A stretch of DNA of 64,000 nucleotides from Geobacteraceae bacterium (lineage in GTDB: Bacteria > Desulfobacterota > Desulfuromonadia > Geobacterales > Pseudopelobacteraceae). The DNA lies in contig JADKKR010000003.1 in the NCBI GenBank assembly GCA_016720395.1, positions 248,001-312,000 on the forward strand, read 5' to 3'. Shown here one piece after another: positions 34,001 through 46,150 of this stretch. The position numbers were made by a program, and so were the translations under genes. The notes beneath the pieces were generated by a model. It was not told the DNA's origin. It worked only from the letters and a program-made list of their open reading frames with translations, and searched no databases. The stretch's first letter is position 1, and every line of letters begins with the position of its first letter.

Positions 34001-35556
34001 TAGGCAAAGAAGAAATCACCTCGGACATTCCCAATCTGGGCGAAGAAACACTCAAGGATCTGGATGAGTCCGGCATTATCCGTATCGGGGCTGAAGTCAA
34101 GCCACAGGATATTCTGGTAGGTAAGATCACTCCGAAAGGTGAGACCCAGTTGTCGCCCGAAGAGAAACTGCTCCGGGCCATCTTCGGCGAAAAGGCCGGC
34201 GATGTTCGGGACACCTCGCTTACGGTTCCGCCGGGCGTCGAAGGTACCGTCATCGGTGCCAAGGTTTTCTCGCGTAAGGGGAATGACAAGGATGCCCGTA
34301 CCGAACTGATCGAGAAGGCTGAAGAGGATAAGCTCCGCAAGGATGAACTCGATGAAATCCGGATCATTCGTGACTCTGCAGTAGGCAAGCTGAAAAAGCT
34401 CCTGCTGGACAAAACGCTGGCAGTCAAGATGGAAAAGAATGACGGCACGCTCATTCTGGCCAAAGGCAAGAAAATAACCGAAGAATCTCTTAAATCCATG
34501 CCGGTTGACAACTGGGGTTCCATCTCCGTTAATGACGGAGGTGAAACCGATGAAAAGGTACACCAGGTACTTGAAACTCTGAGTCGCCAGATAGATCTTA
34601 TTCACAGTGTCTTCGACGACAAGATCCAGAAGCTTAAGCGGGGTGACGACCTGCCTCCCGGTGTCATCAAGATGGTTAAGGTCTACATCGCCATCAAGCG
34701 TAAGCTGCAGGTCGGTGACAAAATGGCCGGCCGCCACGGTAACAAGGGCGTCGTTTCCAGAATCCTGCCGGAAGAGGACATGCCCTATATGGACGACGGC
34801 CGCCCGGTTGAGATAGTTCTCAACCCGCTTGGCGTACCTTCCCGTATGAACGTCGGTCAGATTCTGGAGACCCATTTGGGATGGGCCGCGAAGGGTATCG
34901 GCTGGAAGATTGAAGAGATGCTCCAGAAGCACACATCTGAAGATAACCTTAAAAAGTATCTGAAAGACGTTTACAGCGATAAAGAGGTCTGGAAATTTAT
35001 TGACGGATTGGACAGGGAAGAGTTGTTGAAGGTCTGTCGACGCCTCCAGCGCGGCGTTCCCATGGCCTCACCTGTTTTCGAGGGTGTTTCAGAAGAAAAT
35101 ATCAAGGGAATGCTCGGGAAAGCCGGTTTCCATTCATCAGGCCAGGTTACCCTGTTCGACGGTCGCACCGGTGATCCTTTCAAGCACAAGGTTACTGTCG
35201 GTGTGATGTACGTTCTCAAGCTGCACCATTTGGTTGACGACAAGATTCACGCCCGTTCCATCGGGCCTTACAGTCTCGTAACCCAGCAGCCGCTCGGTGG
35301 CAAGGCCCAGTTCGGCGGGCAAAGACTGGGTGAGATGGAGGTGTGGGCAATGGAGGCCTATGGTGCATCGTATGCACTTCAGGAATTCCTGACGGTCAAG
35401 TCCGATGATGTCTCCGGCCGTACGCGGATGTATGAGGCTATTGTCAAGGGTAAGCATACCCTGGAACCAGGTCTGCCGGAGTCCTTCAATGTTCTTATCA
35501 AGGAATTGCAGTCGCTCTGTCTTGATGTTGAGCTGCTGGAAACAACCGAAGAATAG
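31060..35556 (+). CDS. rpoB: RNA polymerase beta subunit, with a lineage-specific insertion
   Basis: Start at the ATG 31060 after AAAGGAG, since MAYSIANNHLLRKNFAKI is the family start; the frame is open further upstream. 1498 aa, longer than E. coli (1342). The rifampicin pocket, FGSSQLSQFMDQTNPLSE then THKRRLSALGPGG, begins at about residue 642 and is of sensitive type. Most of the extra length lies at residues 428-557, between KVWEDCTVL and NDILEIVRYLIDL, where relatives have only a few residues. The insert is helical and charged. The catalytic-face motif KMAGRHGNKG is intact. Confidence 0.97.
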   Translation: MAYSIANNHLLRKNFAKIKNIIDIPNLIDIQKNSYRRFLQQEVPPESRKNSGLEAVFRSVFPIKDFSESASLEYVSYVLNKPKYDVEECHQRGMTFAAPMKVKVRLVIWDSGKESGVRAIKDIKEQEVYFGEIPLMTENGTFIINGTERVIVSQLHRSPGVFYDHDKGKTHSSGKVLYSARVIPYRGSWLDFEFDHKDILYVRIDRRRKMPATVLLKALGYSAEQLLNYYYKSEEIFVKGESFSKGIEPELLTLQKAVVDVADPKGEVIVKANRKYTKASIKKMLDHGIKTVPTVVEGIVGRYASSDIVDPATGEVLVECNEEITADKFEDIKSRGVSAFKLLFIDNLHITSSFRDTLVSDKINTTDEALIEIYRRLRPGDPPTLKSSLALFDNLFFNPERYDLSAVGRLKLNYKLDLKVWEDCTVLNAPRMLASEDVISVDDLVAKLVKADDQFSKYLKMKLPAELLKSLKKIEPGHSAPEKLKEQVLQEFNNLIRDNDFFQKEVFASLPLSPATVKLTEVIEQGGYDENRRGIEMLRRNRMVFEDLYCEVFQKSDRNDILEIVRYLIDLKNGRGSIDDIDHLGNRRVRAVGELLENQYRIGLVRMERAIKERMSLQEVENLMPHDLINSKPVSAVVKEFFGSSQLSQFMDQTNPLSEVTHKRRLSALGPGGLTRERAGFEVRDVHPTHYGRVCPIETPEGPNIGLIASLSTYARINEHGFVETPYRIVQEGKLTTEVRFFSALQEEGHAIAQANAEVDKNGRFVNDYVSARKSGEFILVHRDEIELMDVAPMQLVSVAAALIPFLENDDANRALMGSNMQRQAVPLLRADSPLVGTGMERIVAKDSGVSVIARHNGEVESVDASRIVVKIDEDEHDETGTGVDIYNLIKFARSNQNTCINNKPVVKVGDKVKRGDVIADGPSTEMGELALGQNVVVAFMPWGGYNFEDSILVSEKMVKDDRYTSIHIEEFECVARDTKLGKEEITSDIPNLGEETLKDLDESGIIRIGAEVKPQDILVGKITPKGETQLSPEEKLLRAIFGEKAGDVRDTSLTVPPGVEGTVIGAKVFSRKGNDKDARTELIEKAEEDKLRKDELDEIRIIRDSAVGKLKKLLLDKTLAVKMEKNDGTLILAKGKKITEESLKSMPVDNWGSISVNDGGETDEKVHQVLETLSRQIDLIHSVFDDKIQKLKRGDDLPPGVIKMVKVYIAIKRKLQVGDKMAGRHGNKGVVSRILPEEDMPYMDDGRPVEIVLNPLGVPSRMNVGQILETHLGWAAKGIGWKIEEMLQKHTSEDNLKKYLKDVYSDKEVWKFIDGLDREELLKVCRRLQRGVPMASPVFEGVSEENIKGMLGKAGFHSSGQVTLFDGRTGDPFKHKVTVGVMYVLKLHHLVDDKIHARSIGPYSLVTQQPLGGKAQFGGQRLGEMEVWAMEAYGASYALQEFLTVKSDDVSGRTRMYEAIVKGKHTLEPGLPESFNVLIKELQSLCLDVELLETTEE

Positions 35557-35644
35557 AGCGGTACACCGGTTAGACGGAGCAGCCCGCAGCTAAGAACGAT
35601 CACATACGTACCATGCAGCGCCACGAATAACGGAGGAGAACATA

Positions 35645-38600
35645 GTGGAAGATTATTTCAGCTTTTTTGATAAGCCCAAGGATCCGCTCCATTTCTCGGC
35701 CATTCGCATATCGGTTTCGTCACCGGAGAAGATCCGGGAGCGCTCCCACGGGGAGGTTAAAAAACCGGAGACCATCAACTACCGAACCTTTAAGCCGGAG
35801 CGGGATGGCCTCTTCTGCGCCAAGATCTTTGGACCAACCAAGGACTATGAATGTAATTGCGGTAAATATAAGCGCATGAAGCACCGTGGCATCATCTGTG
35901 AAAAATGTGGTGTCGAGGTTATTCCCTCAAAAGTACGACGTGAGCGTCTGGGTCACATCGATCTGGCCACGCCGGTTGCACATATCTGGTTTCTCAAGTC
36001 ACTACCGTCGCGAATTGGCAACCTGCTCGACATCACGTTGAAAGATCTTGAGAAGGTCCTGTATTTCGAGGGGTTTGTTATCAGCAATCCCAAAAATACT
36101 CCGCTCCAGTTCTGTGAAGTGATGGCGGAGGATAAGTATATCAAGTTGCAGCAAGAGTACGGCTCTGACGCCTTTGAAGGCGGTATGGGAGCCGAGGCTA
36201 TCAGGGAATGCCTCAAGTCGCTCAACCTCGATGAACTGGCCGTGCAGTTGCGTACCGATATGATGGAGTCGACCAGTGAGGCCAAACGCAAGAAGAACGC
36301 CAAACGCCTCAAGGTTGTGGAGGCCTTCAAAAATTCCGGTAACAAGCCGGAGTGGATGATCCTGGAATGCATCCCCGTCCTGCCGCCGGAACTGCGTCCG
36401 CTGGTGCCGCTTGATGGCGGTCGTTTTGCAACGTCCGACCTGAACGATCTTTATCGTCGCGTTATCAACCGTAATAACCGCCTCAAGCGACTCTGTGAAC
36501 TGCAGGCGCCGGAGGTCATTATCCGCAATGAAAAGCGCATGCTGCAGGAGGCTGTGGACGCACTGTTCGATAACGGTCGTCGCGGTCGGGCCATCGCCGG
36601 CCCCAATAAGCGTCCACTTAAGTCGCTCTCCGATATGCTCAAAGGCAAGTCGGGCCGTTTCAGGCAGAACCTGCTCGGTAAGCGTGTCGACTACTCCGGT
36701 CGATCGGTTATCGTCGTCGGTCCGGAGCTGAAACTCCACCAGTGCGGCCTTCCCAAGAAAATGGCTCTGGAGCTGTTCAAGCCGTTTATCTATAACAAAC
36801 TGGAAGAGCGCGGCCTGGTTACGACTATCAAGAGCGCCAAGAAGATGGTCGAGAAAGAGCGCCCTGAAGTCTGGGACGTACTGGAAGAGGTAATCAAAGA
36901 GCATCCGGTCATGCTGAACCGTGCTCCGACCCTTCACCGCCTCGGCATCCAGGCCTTTGAACCGGTATTGATCGAAGGCAAGGCCATTCAGCTGCATCCA
37001 CTGGTCTGTACCGCCTTTAACGCCGACTTTGACGGTGACCAGATGGCTGTGCATCTGCCTCTTTCCATCGAGAGCCAGGTAGAGGCCCGCGTACTGATGA
37101 TGTCCACAAATAATATTCTTTCGCCGGCCCATGGCAAGCCGATCATTGTTCCGTCACAGGATATGGTGCTCGGTGCATATTACATGACCCGTGACCGTTT
37201 GTATGAGCCGGATGTCGACGAGAAGACATCCCGGGCCAGAATCGATACCGCGACAGGCAAGCCGGTCTACCGTGCCGTCAAGGGTACCGGCAAGGTGTTT
37301 TCCTCGACTGACGAGGTCCGGATCGCTTTCGATGCGGGCGAGGTCGATATGCAGGCCAAGATTCGCGTCCGTATGAAAAACCTGGCTTCCGATGAAGATG
37401 TACAACTCATCGAAACGACAGCAGGCCGTGTCGTACTGCGCGAGATACTGCCTGATTCAGTTCCGTTCAGTGCCGTTAACAAGGTAATGAACAAAAAGGA
37501 ACTCTCCAACCTTGTCGATACCTGCTACCGTCTGGCAGACAGCAAAGAAACCGTTATTCTTGCTGACAAGCTGAAAGACATCGGTTTCCGTTACGCCAAT
37601 CTTGCCGGTATCTCCATCTGCCTCGATGACATGGTCATTCCGGAGGGCAAGCAGGCCATCATCGATACGGCCAACGAAGAGGTCAAGGAGATTCAGAATC
37701 AGTACACGGAAGGTCTCATTACCGATGGCGAGCGTTACAACAAGGTCATTGACATCTGGGCAAAGGCCACAGAGGACATTGCCAAAGAGATGCTCGAAAA
37801 CCTGTCCAAGGAAACCTACATAGTTGAAGGAATTGGCGAGATCAAAGAGTCTTCGTTCAATGCCATCCACATGATGGCTGATTCAGGCGCCCGAGGTTCG
37901 GCACAGCAGATCCGGCAGCTGGCCGGTATGCGTGGATTGATGGCAAAGCCGTCCGGCGAGATCATTGAAACACCCATTACTGCAAACTTCCGTGAAGGCC
38001 TGACGGTTCTTCAGTACTTCATTTCGACCCACGGTGCCCGTAAAGGTCTGGCGGATACGGCTCTCAAAACGGCTAACTCCGGGTACCTGACCCGTCGTCT
38101 GGTGGATGTGGCCCAGGATGCCATAATCACCGAGGATGATTGCGGGACGCTGGATGGCTTGATTGTGTCGTCGCTGACAGAAGGCGGAGAAATTATTGAG
38201 CATATCGGAGACCGTATCCTGGGCCGAGTTGCTCTTGACGACATCCTTGACCCGATTACCGGAGAGGTCCTGGTTGAAACCAATCATCAGATTGATGAAG
38301 GTCTTGTCAAGCGCATCGATGATGCCGGGCTTGAGAAAGTCAAGATCCGCTCTGTTCTTACCTGCCAGAGCAAGCGCGGTATCTGTGCCAAGTGTTACGG
38401 CCGGGACCTTGCCCGTGGACACATTGTCAATATGGGCGAAGCGGTCGGTGTCATAGCAGCCCAGTCCATCGGTGAGCCGGGAACCCAGTTGACCATGCGT
38501 ACCTTCCATATCGGCGGTACCGCATCACGACATGCAGAACAGACCTCTCTGGAGGCGCGTGCCGATGGTACTCTTAAGTATATCAACCTGAACACGGTTG

Positions 38601-39862
38601 TTAACCCCGAAGGCCACCACATCGTAATGAACCGCAACGGTGAAGTTGCAGTTATCGACGATACCGGCCGTGAACGCGAGAAATACACGGTTGTTTACGG
38701 CGCCAAGATCAAAATCGTGCCGGGCGGTAAAGTCAAGCAGGGCGCAACCATCGCGGAGTGGGACCCCTTCTCCATGCCGATTCTTACCGAGTTTGCTGGT
38801 AAGGTTAAATTCGGAGACATTATTGAAGGTGTGACCATGGAAGAGCAGGTTGACGAGGTCACCGGTCTCTCCCGCAAAGTTATCGTTGAATCCAAGGACA
38901 GCGACAAGCGTCCCCGGATTGCCATCAAGGACGCAAGCGGTGACGGCAGCGGTACGATCGGCCGGTACTTCCTGCCGGCAGGAGCCAACATCTCGGTACA
39001 TGATGATGCGATTATCAGTGCCGGTGACATCATCGCCAAGATTCCGCGTGAGACAACCAAAACGAAGGACATCACCGGAGGTCTTCCCCGCGTTGCCGAA
39101 TTGTTCGAGGCCCGCAAACCGAAGGACTTTGCTGTGATCACCGAGATAGATGGGCGCGTGACCTACGGCAAGGACGCTAAAGGGAAGCGCAAGGTCATTG
39201 TTACACCTGAAGTGGGGGAGCCCAAGGAGTACCTGATTCCCAAAGGCAAGCATATAAGCGTTCATGAAGGCGACCACGTGCGTGCAGGTGAACCGCTTAT
39301 GGACGGCTCTTCGAATCCTCATGATATTCTCCGTGTACTTGGCGTCAAGGAACTGGCAAAGTACCTGGTCGATGAGGTCCAGGAGGTTTATCGTCTGCAG
39401 GGTGTCAAGATCAATGACAAGCATATTGAAGTTATCGTCCGGCAGATGCTGCGCCGCGTACGGATCAAGGATGTCGGTGATACATCACTGCTGGTTGATG
39501 ACCAGGTTGAACGCTTTGTGTTTGAACAGGAAAATGAGAAGGCTCTGAACGACGGAAAGCGGCCTGCTATTGCAGAGCCTTTATTGCTCGGCATAACAAA
39601 GGCATCACTTTCGACCGAGTCGTTCATCTCTGCAGCATCTTTCCAGGAGACGACCAAGGTCCTGACCCAGGCAGCTATTGAGGGTAAGATTGATTACCTG
39701 AGGGGGCTCAAGGAAAATGTTATCATGGGACGTCTTATCCCTGCAGGAACGGGATTAGCACGTTATCGCAACCTGCGTATTCAGTCGGGAGGCGGTGAAC
39801 AAGAGTCCGTGCAGGTAGCACAGCAGGAAGGGGCAGTAGAAGAAATCCAGGAAGCGGCCTGA
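35645..39862 (+). CDS. rpoC: RNA polymerase beta-prime subunit
   Basis: 1405 aa, starting with GTG after CGGAGGAGAACATA. The N-terminal zinc site CNCGKYKR...CEKCG, the catalytic NADFDGDQM with its three aspartates at about residue 459, the trigger-loop region (GARGSAQQIRQLAGMRGLM) and the second zinc cluster ending CQSKRGICAKC are all intact. The C-terminus is Gln/Glu-rich. It is 88 bases after rpoB, with a strong terminator downstream. Confidence 0.98.
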   Translation: MEDYFSFFDKPKDPLHFSAIRISVSSPEKIRERSHGEVKKPETINYRTFKPERDGLFCAKIFGPTKDYECNCGKYKRMKHRGIICEKCGVEVIPSKVRRERLGHIDLATPVAHIWFLKSLPSRIGNLLDITLKDLEKVLYFEGFVISNPKNTPLQFCEVMAEDKYIKLQQEYGSDAFEGGMGAEAIRECLKSLNLDELAVQLRTDMMESTSEAKRKKNAKRLKVVEAFKNSGNKPEWMILECIPVLPPELRPLVPLDGGRFATSDLNDLYRRVINRNNRLKRLCELQAPEVIIRNEKRMLQEAVDALFDNGRRGRAIAGPNKRPLKSLSDMLKGKSGRFRQNLLGKRVDYSGRSVIVVGPELKLHQCGLPKKMALELFKPFIYNKLEERGLVTTIKSAKKMVEKERPEVWDVLEEVIKEHPVMLNRAPTLHRLGIQAFEPVLIEGKAIQLHPLVCTAFNADFDGDQMAVHLPLSIESQVEARVLMMSTNNILSPAHGKPIIVPSQDMVLGAYYMTRDRLYEPDVDEKTSRARIDTATGKPVYRAVKGTGKVFSSTDEVRIAFDAGEVDMQAKIRVRMKNLASDEDVQLIETTAGRVVLREILPDSVPFSAVNKVMNKKELSNLVDTCYRLADSKETVILADKLKDIGFRYANLAGISICLDDMVIPEGKQAIIDTANEEVKEIQNQYTEGLITDGERYNKVIDIWAKATEDIAKEMLENLSKETYIVEGIGEIKESSFNAIHMMADSGARGSAQQIRQLAGMRGLMAKPSGEIIETPITANFREGLTVLQYFISTHGARKGLADTALKTANSGYLTRRLVDVAQDAIITEDDCGTLDGLIVSSLTEGGEIIEHIGDRILGRVALDDILDPITGEVLVETNHQIDEGLVKRIDDAGLEKVKIRSVLTCQSKRGICAKCYGRDLARGHIVNMGEAVGVIAAQSIGEPGTQLTMRTFHIGGTASRHAEQTSLEARADGTLKYINLNTVVNPEGHHIVMNRNGEVAVIDDTGREREKYTVVYGAKIKIVPGGKVKQGATIAEWDPFSMPILTEFAGKVKFGDIIEGVTMEEQVDEVTGLSRKVIVESKDSDKRPRIAIKDASGDGSGTIGRYFLPAGANISVHDDAIISAGDIIAKIPRETTKTKDITGGLPRVAELFEARKPKDFAVITEIDGRVTYGKDAKGKRKVIVTPEVGEPKEYLIPKGKHISVHEGDHVRAGEPLMDGSSNPHDILRVLGVKELAKYLVDEVQEVYRLQGVKINDKHIEVIVRQMLRRVRIKDVGDTSLLVDDQVERFVFEQENEKALNDGKRPAIAEPLLLGITKASLSTESFISAASFQETTKVLTQAAIEGKIDYLRGLKENVIMGRLIPAGTGLARYRNLRIQSGGGEQESVQVAQQEGAVEEIQEAA

Positions 39863-39881
39863 TGTCGTGATATGGTAGCGC

Positions 39882-39920
39882 AACGAAGGGCGTGAGTTGT
39901 CACGCCCTTCGTTCTTTTAT
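39882..39920 (+). terminator. Intrinsic terminator of the rpoBC operon
   Basis: A perfect 14-bp stem, AACGAAGGGCGTGA (39882-39895) with TCACGCCCTTCGTT (39900-39913), a 4-base loop, then CTTTTAT. Confidence 0.9.
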
Positions 39921-39968
39921 ACTGCTGAAGGTCTATTCCGCTAAATTATAGCGAATGAAATTATTTTA

Positions 39969-39997
39969 TTGACAAGAGCACCAAACTTTAGTATTTA
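39969..39997 (+). promoter_or_regulatory. Strong candidate promoter P1 before the structured RNA
   Basis: TTGACA (39969-39974), exactly 17 bases, then TATTTA (39992-39997). Transcription would begin at about 40004, only a few bases before the first strand of the four-way-junction structure. Confidence 0.65.
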
Positions 39998-40009
39998 ATT
40001 AATCCTTTA

Positions 40010-40134
40010 AAGGTCATGGCCCAAAGCGTAACAGCTTTGCTAACTGAATGGAGATGCCGGTTATATTCCGGCCCTACACTTATTCCATTCCCCACCACGA
40101 TTAAGCGCCTTCGTGCTTAACCGGCCATGACCTT
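40010..40134 (+). ncRNA. Candidate structured RNA (four-way junction) upstream of rpsL
   Basis: A closing stem of 12 perfect pairs, AAGGTCATGGCC (40010-40021) with GGCCATGACCTT (40123-40134), encloses three hairpins. Hairpin 1: CAAAGC/GCTTTG (40022-40027, 40034-40039). Hairpin 2: GAATGGA/TCCATTC (40046-40052, 40084-40090), topped by GCCGG/CCGGC (40056-40060, 40068-40072). Hairpin 3: TTAAGC/GCTTAA (40101-40106, 40115-40120), extendable by a G-U and a C-G pair. It begins right after promoter P1 and has no coding frame. It is either an independent small RNA or a long 5' leader of the str operon. No known RNA family was recognised. Confidence 0.55.
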
Positions 40135-40233
40135 GAGCCACAAAGCAGGACAAGACTTGTATGAATTAGTGGGTCGGCTGCCGGTACGTATTCACCGGAA
40201 GCTGAAATATTTGCGGGTTACATAAAAAATGCA

Positions 40234-40262
40234 TTGACAGTTTGTTCGCAATTTTGTTAGTG
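40234..40262 (+). promoter_or_regulatory. Candidate promoter P2 of the str operon
   Basis: TTGACA (40234-40239), 17 bases, then TTAGTG (40257-40262), a weak -10. It lies 57 bases before rpsL. A short hairpin, GCCTC/GAGGC, follows at 40272-40288 in the leader. The stretch 40135-40233 shows only a small CCGGT/ACCGG inverted repeat. Confidence 0.5.
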
Positions 40263-40318
40263 TCGCGATTCGCCTCTTTCTGTGAGGCGACTGTGATTTT
40301 TAGTGCTGGGAGAAAAAA

Positions 40319-40690
40319 ATGCCTACAATTAATCAGCTCATACGTATGGGCAGGGAAAACAAGAGAGATAAGTCGACTGCGCCGGCTCTGAAGTGCTGTC
40401 CTCAAAAACGAGGCGTCTGCACGAGGGTATATACGACAACGCCGAAGAAGCCGAACTCAGCCCTGCGTAAGGTTGCCAGGGTGCGGTTGACCAACGGGAT
40501 TGAGGTTACTTCCTATATCCCGGGTGTTGGTCACAACCTGCAGGAACACTCGGTTGTGCTGATTCGCGGCGGCAGGGTTAAAGACCTTCCGGGTGTGCGT
40601 TATCACATCGTCCGCGGCACACTCGACTCTGTTGGTGTCAAGGGCCGTATGAAGAGCCGTTCCAAGTATGGCGCCAAGCGACCGAAATAA
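40319..40690 (+). CDS. rpsL: 30S ribosomal protein S12
   Basis: 123 aa decoding-centre protein. TPKKPNSALRKV and GRVKDLPGVRYH keep the lysines (E. coli K43 and K88) of streptomycin-sensitive S12. The start is after CTGGGAGAAAAAA. First gene of the str operon; rpsG follows after 29 bases. Confidence 0.98.
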   Translation: MPTINQLIRMGRENKRDKSTAPALKCCPQKRGVCTRVYTTTPKKPNSALRKVARVRLTNGIEVTSYIPGVGHNLQEHSVVLIRGGRVKDLPGVRYHIVRGTLDSVGVKGRMKSRSKYGAKRPK

Positions 40691-40719
40691 ATCGTACTGA
40701 TACTGTTTAGGGGATAGAT

Positions 40720-41190
40720 ATGCCAAGAAGAAGAGAAGTTCCCAAAAGAAATATTCTGCCTGATCCTAAATATCATGACAAGACCGTTGCCAAGCTGATT
40801 AACATTATGATGCTGGCTGGCAAAAAGAGTATCGCCGAGGCGATTCTTTACGGTGCGCTTGATCTTGTGGCTCAGCGAGCCAATGATGAGGCGGTCAAGG
40901 TTCTTAAGAAGAGTCTGGACAATATCAAGCCGATGCTGGAGGTTAAATCCAGGCGTGTGGGCGGATCAACGTATCAGGTTCCTATTGAGGTCCGTCCGGA
41001 TCGTCGCGTGTCTCTTGCGATGCGCTGGTTGATAAAGTATTCGGCAGCTCGCAGCGAGAAGACTATGAAGGACAAGCTGGCCGGAGAAATCCTCGATGCG
41101 TTCAACAACAGGGGCGCGGCAGTCAAAAAGCGCGAGGATGTTCATAAGATGGCTGAGGCCAACCGTGCGTTCGCCCACTATCGCTGGTAA
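40720..41190 (+). CDS. rpsG: 30S ribosomal protein S7
   Basis: 156 aa, an assembly-initiating protein of the 30S head near the E site. Starts PRRREVPKRNILPDP and contains GGSTYQVPIEVRPDRR, a conserved rRNA-contact segment. Preceded by AGGGGATAGAT. fusA follows after 30 bases. Confidence 0.98.
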   Translation: MPRRREVPKRNILPDPKYHDKTVAKLINIMMLAGKKSIAEAILYGALDLVAQRANDEAVKVLKKSLDNIKPMLEVKSRRVGGSTYQVPIEVRPDRRVSLAMRWLIKYSAARSEKTMKDKLAGEILDAFNNRGAAVKKREDVHKMAEANRAFAHYRW

Positions 41191-41220
41191 CAGTTTTTAC
41201 TTAGTTTTTTGGAGGATTCA

Positions 41221-43299
<2,079 letters not shown>

Positions 43300-43334
43300 G
43301 CTTAATAAACAGATAGCAGAGGAGGACCTGAGCT

Positions 43335-44525
<1,191 letters not shown>

Positions 44526-44542
44526 ACGTTACGAGGATATCA

Positions 44543-44851
44543 ATGCAGAACCAGAAGATTCGAATTCGCCTTAAGGCATATGACCATAAGCTCCTGGACG
44601 TCTCTGTCGGAGAAATCGTTGAAACCGCAAAGAGAACCGGAGCCCGTGTAGCAGGACCGATTCCGCTCCCGACCGTAATCAACAAGTATTGTGTTCTTCG
44701 CGGACCGCATGTTGATAAAAAGTCACGGGACCAGTTTGAAATTAGAACTCATAAGCGGTTGATAGACATTCTCGACCCCACTCAGCAAACAGTGGATGCC
44801 CTTATGAAGCTTGATCTTTCTGCCGGCGTAGATGTCGAGATTAAACTGTAG
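44543..44851 (+). CDS. rpsJ: 30S ribosomal protein S10 (NusE)
   Basis: 102 aa. IRIRLKAYDHKLLD at the N-terminus and the long loop (GPIPLPTVINKYCVLRGPH) are typical. Besides its place in the 30S head it is NusE, the NusB/NusG partner in transcription-translation coupling. First gene of the S10 operon. Confidence 0.98.
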   Translation: MQNQKIRIRLKAYDHKLLDVSVGEIVETAKRTGARVAGPIPLPTVINKYCVLRGPHVDKKSRDQFEIRTHKRLIDILDPTQQTVDALMKLDLSAGVDVEIKL

Positions 44852-44880
44852 TCAGTTATCACTACTGGATGGGAAGAGAC

Positions 44881-45507
44881 ATGAACAAAGGTATCATTGG
44901 AAAAAAACTGGGCATGACCCAGATATTTACGGAAGACGGAACGCGCGTACCGGTAACTGTTGTTCAGGCCGGCCCGTGTATCGTTACCCAGAAAAAAATC
45001 CAGGCAGTTGACGGTTATTCAGCTGTTCAGGTCGGTTTTGAGTCTCTGGATGCAGCTCGTGCAAACAAGCCTCAGCTTGGCCACTGCACGAAATCAGGCC
45101 ACGGCGTTTTCCGTCACCTCAAGGAGATTAAACTCGCCAATTCTGCGGACCTGAATCTGGGTGACTCTTTGACGGTGGACCAATTCCTGCCGGGTGATTA
45201 TGTAGATGTAACCGGTACCAGCATTGGCAAAGGTTTTCAAGGTGTCATCAAGCGCTGGAACTTCAAGGGTGGTCGTGCATCGCATGGTTCGCGTTTTCAC
45301 CGTGCTCCTGGTTCAATCGGTGCTTCTGCCACGCCATCGCGTGTTTTCAAGAACAAGAAGATGCCCGGCCAGATGGGAAATGAGAAAGTTACCGTCCAGA
45401 GGCTTCAGATTGTTCGTGTTGACTCTGCTGATAACCTTCTGTTGATCAAAGGCGCTATTCCAGGTCACAAGAATAACATTGTCATCATTAAACAGAGTAT
45501 AAAGTAA
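44881..45507 (+). CDS. rplC: 50S ribosomal protein L3
   Basis: 208 aa from the ATG at 44881 (GGGAAGAGAC before it), since NKGIIGKKLGMTQ is the family start; the open frame has 4 more codons. The extension that reaches the peptidyl transferase centre is GGRASHGSRFHRAPGSIG with MPGQMGNEKVTVQ. Confidence 0.97.
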   Translation: MNKGIIGKKLGMTQIFTEDGTRVPVTVVQAGPCIVTQKKIQAVDGYSAVQVGFESLDAARANKPQLGHCTKSGHGVFRHLKEIKLANSADLNLGDSLTVDQFLPGDYVDVTGTSIGKGFQGVIKRWNFKGGRASHGSRFHRAPGSIGASATPSRVFKNKKMPGQMGNEKVTVQRLQIVRVDSADNLLLIKGAIPGHKNNIVIIKQSIK

Positions 45508-45526
45508 TAGTCCGGGAGTTACGAGT

Positions 45527-46150
45527 ATGCCTTCGATAGCGTTATATAATATGACCAGGCAGCAGGTAGGTGAAATCCAGTTGTCTGATGATGTGTTCGG
45601 AGCTGAGGTCAAAGAGCATCTGATGCATCAGGCCCTTCGTATCCAGCTTGCAAACCGTCGTGCCGGTACAGTGGCTGTTAAAAACCGTTCCGCAGTTTCC
45701 GGCGGCGGTAAAAAACCTTTCAAGCAGAAAGGCACCGGCAATGCTCGCCAGGGCTGTAGCAGAGCACCCCAGTATCCTGGTGGTGGAGTTGCATTCGGCC
45801 CCCAGCCGAAAGAATACAACTTGAGCATGAACAAAAAGGCGAGAAATGCAGCGATATGTTCTGCGCTGTCCATGCAGCTGAAAAATGATCGTATCACCGT
45901 CATCGACAAACTTGAGTTCGATAAAATCTCTACTCAGGACTTCGTTGGCTTCATGAAGCGTTTCGATCTGGAACGGTCACTGATCGTAACAGACGAACTG
46001 AATCATAATCTCATGCTTTCAGCTCGCAATGTTCCGCATATCAAGTTACTGAAACACGATGGTCTCAATATCCACGATATGCTCAAATACAAACACATCA
46101 TTTTCACCCAGGGCTCGGTTCAGACTGTTGAAGGAGTGTTGCAGAAATGA
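45527..46150 (+). CDS. rplD: 50S ribosomal protein L4
   Basis: 207 aa. The tunnel-lining loop contains KPFKQKGTGNARQGCSRAPQ, the macrolide-proximal segment. L4 represses the S10 operon in enterobacteria, but no S10-type leader is seen before rpsJ here. Its stop overlaps rplW by 4 bases (ATGA). Confidence 0.97.
   Translation: MPSIALYNMTRQQVGEIQLSDDVFGAEVKEHLMHQALRIQLANRRAGTVAVKNRSAVSGGGKKPFKQKGTGNARQGCSRAPQYPGGGVAFGPQPKEYNLSMNKKARNAAICSALSMQLKNDRITVIDKLEFDKISTQDFVGFMKRFDLERSLIVTDELNHNLMLSARNVPHIKLLKHDGLNIHDMLKYKHIIFTQGSVQTVEGVLQK

Noticed and set aside
40010..40134. Four-way-junction element considered as an insertion (MITE)
   Set aside because: No target duplication flanks the 12-bp ends, and the promoter is placed exactly for transcription; kept as an RNA candidate instead.
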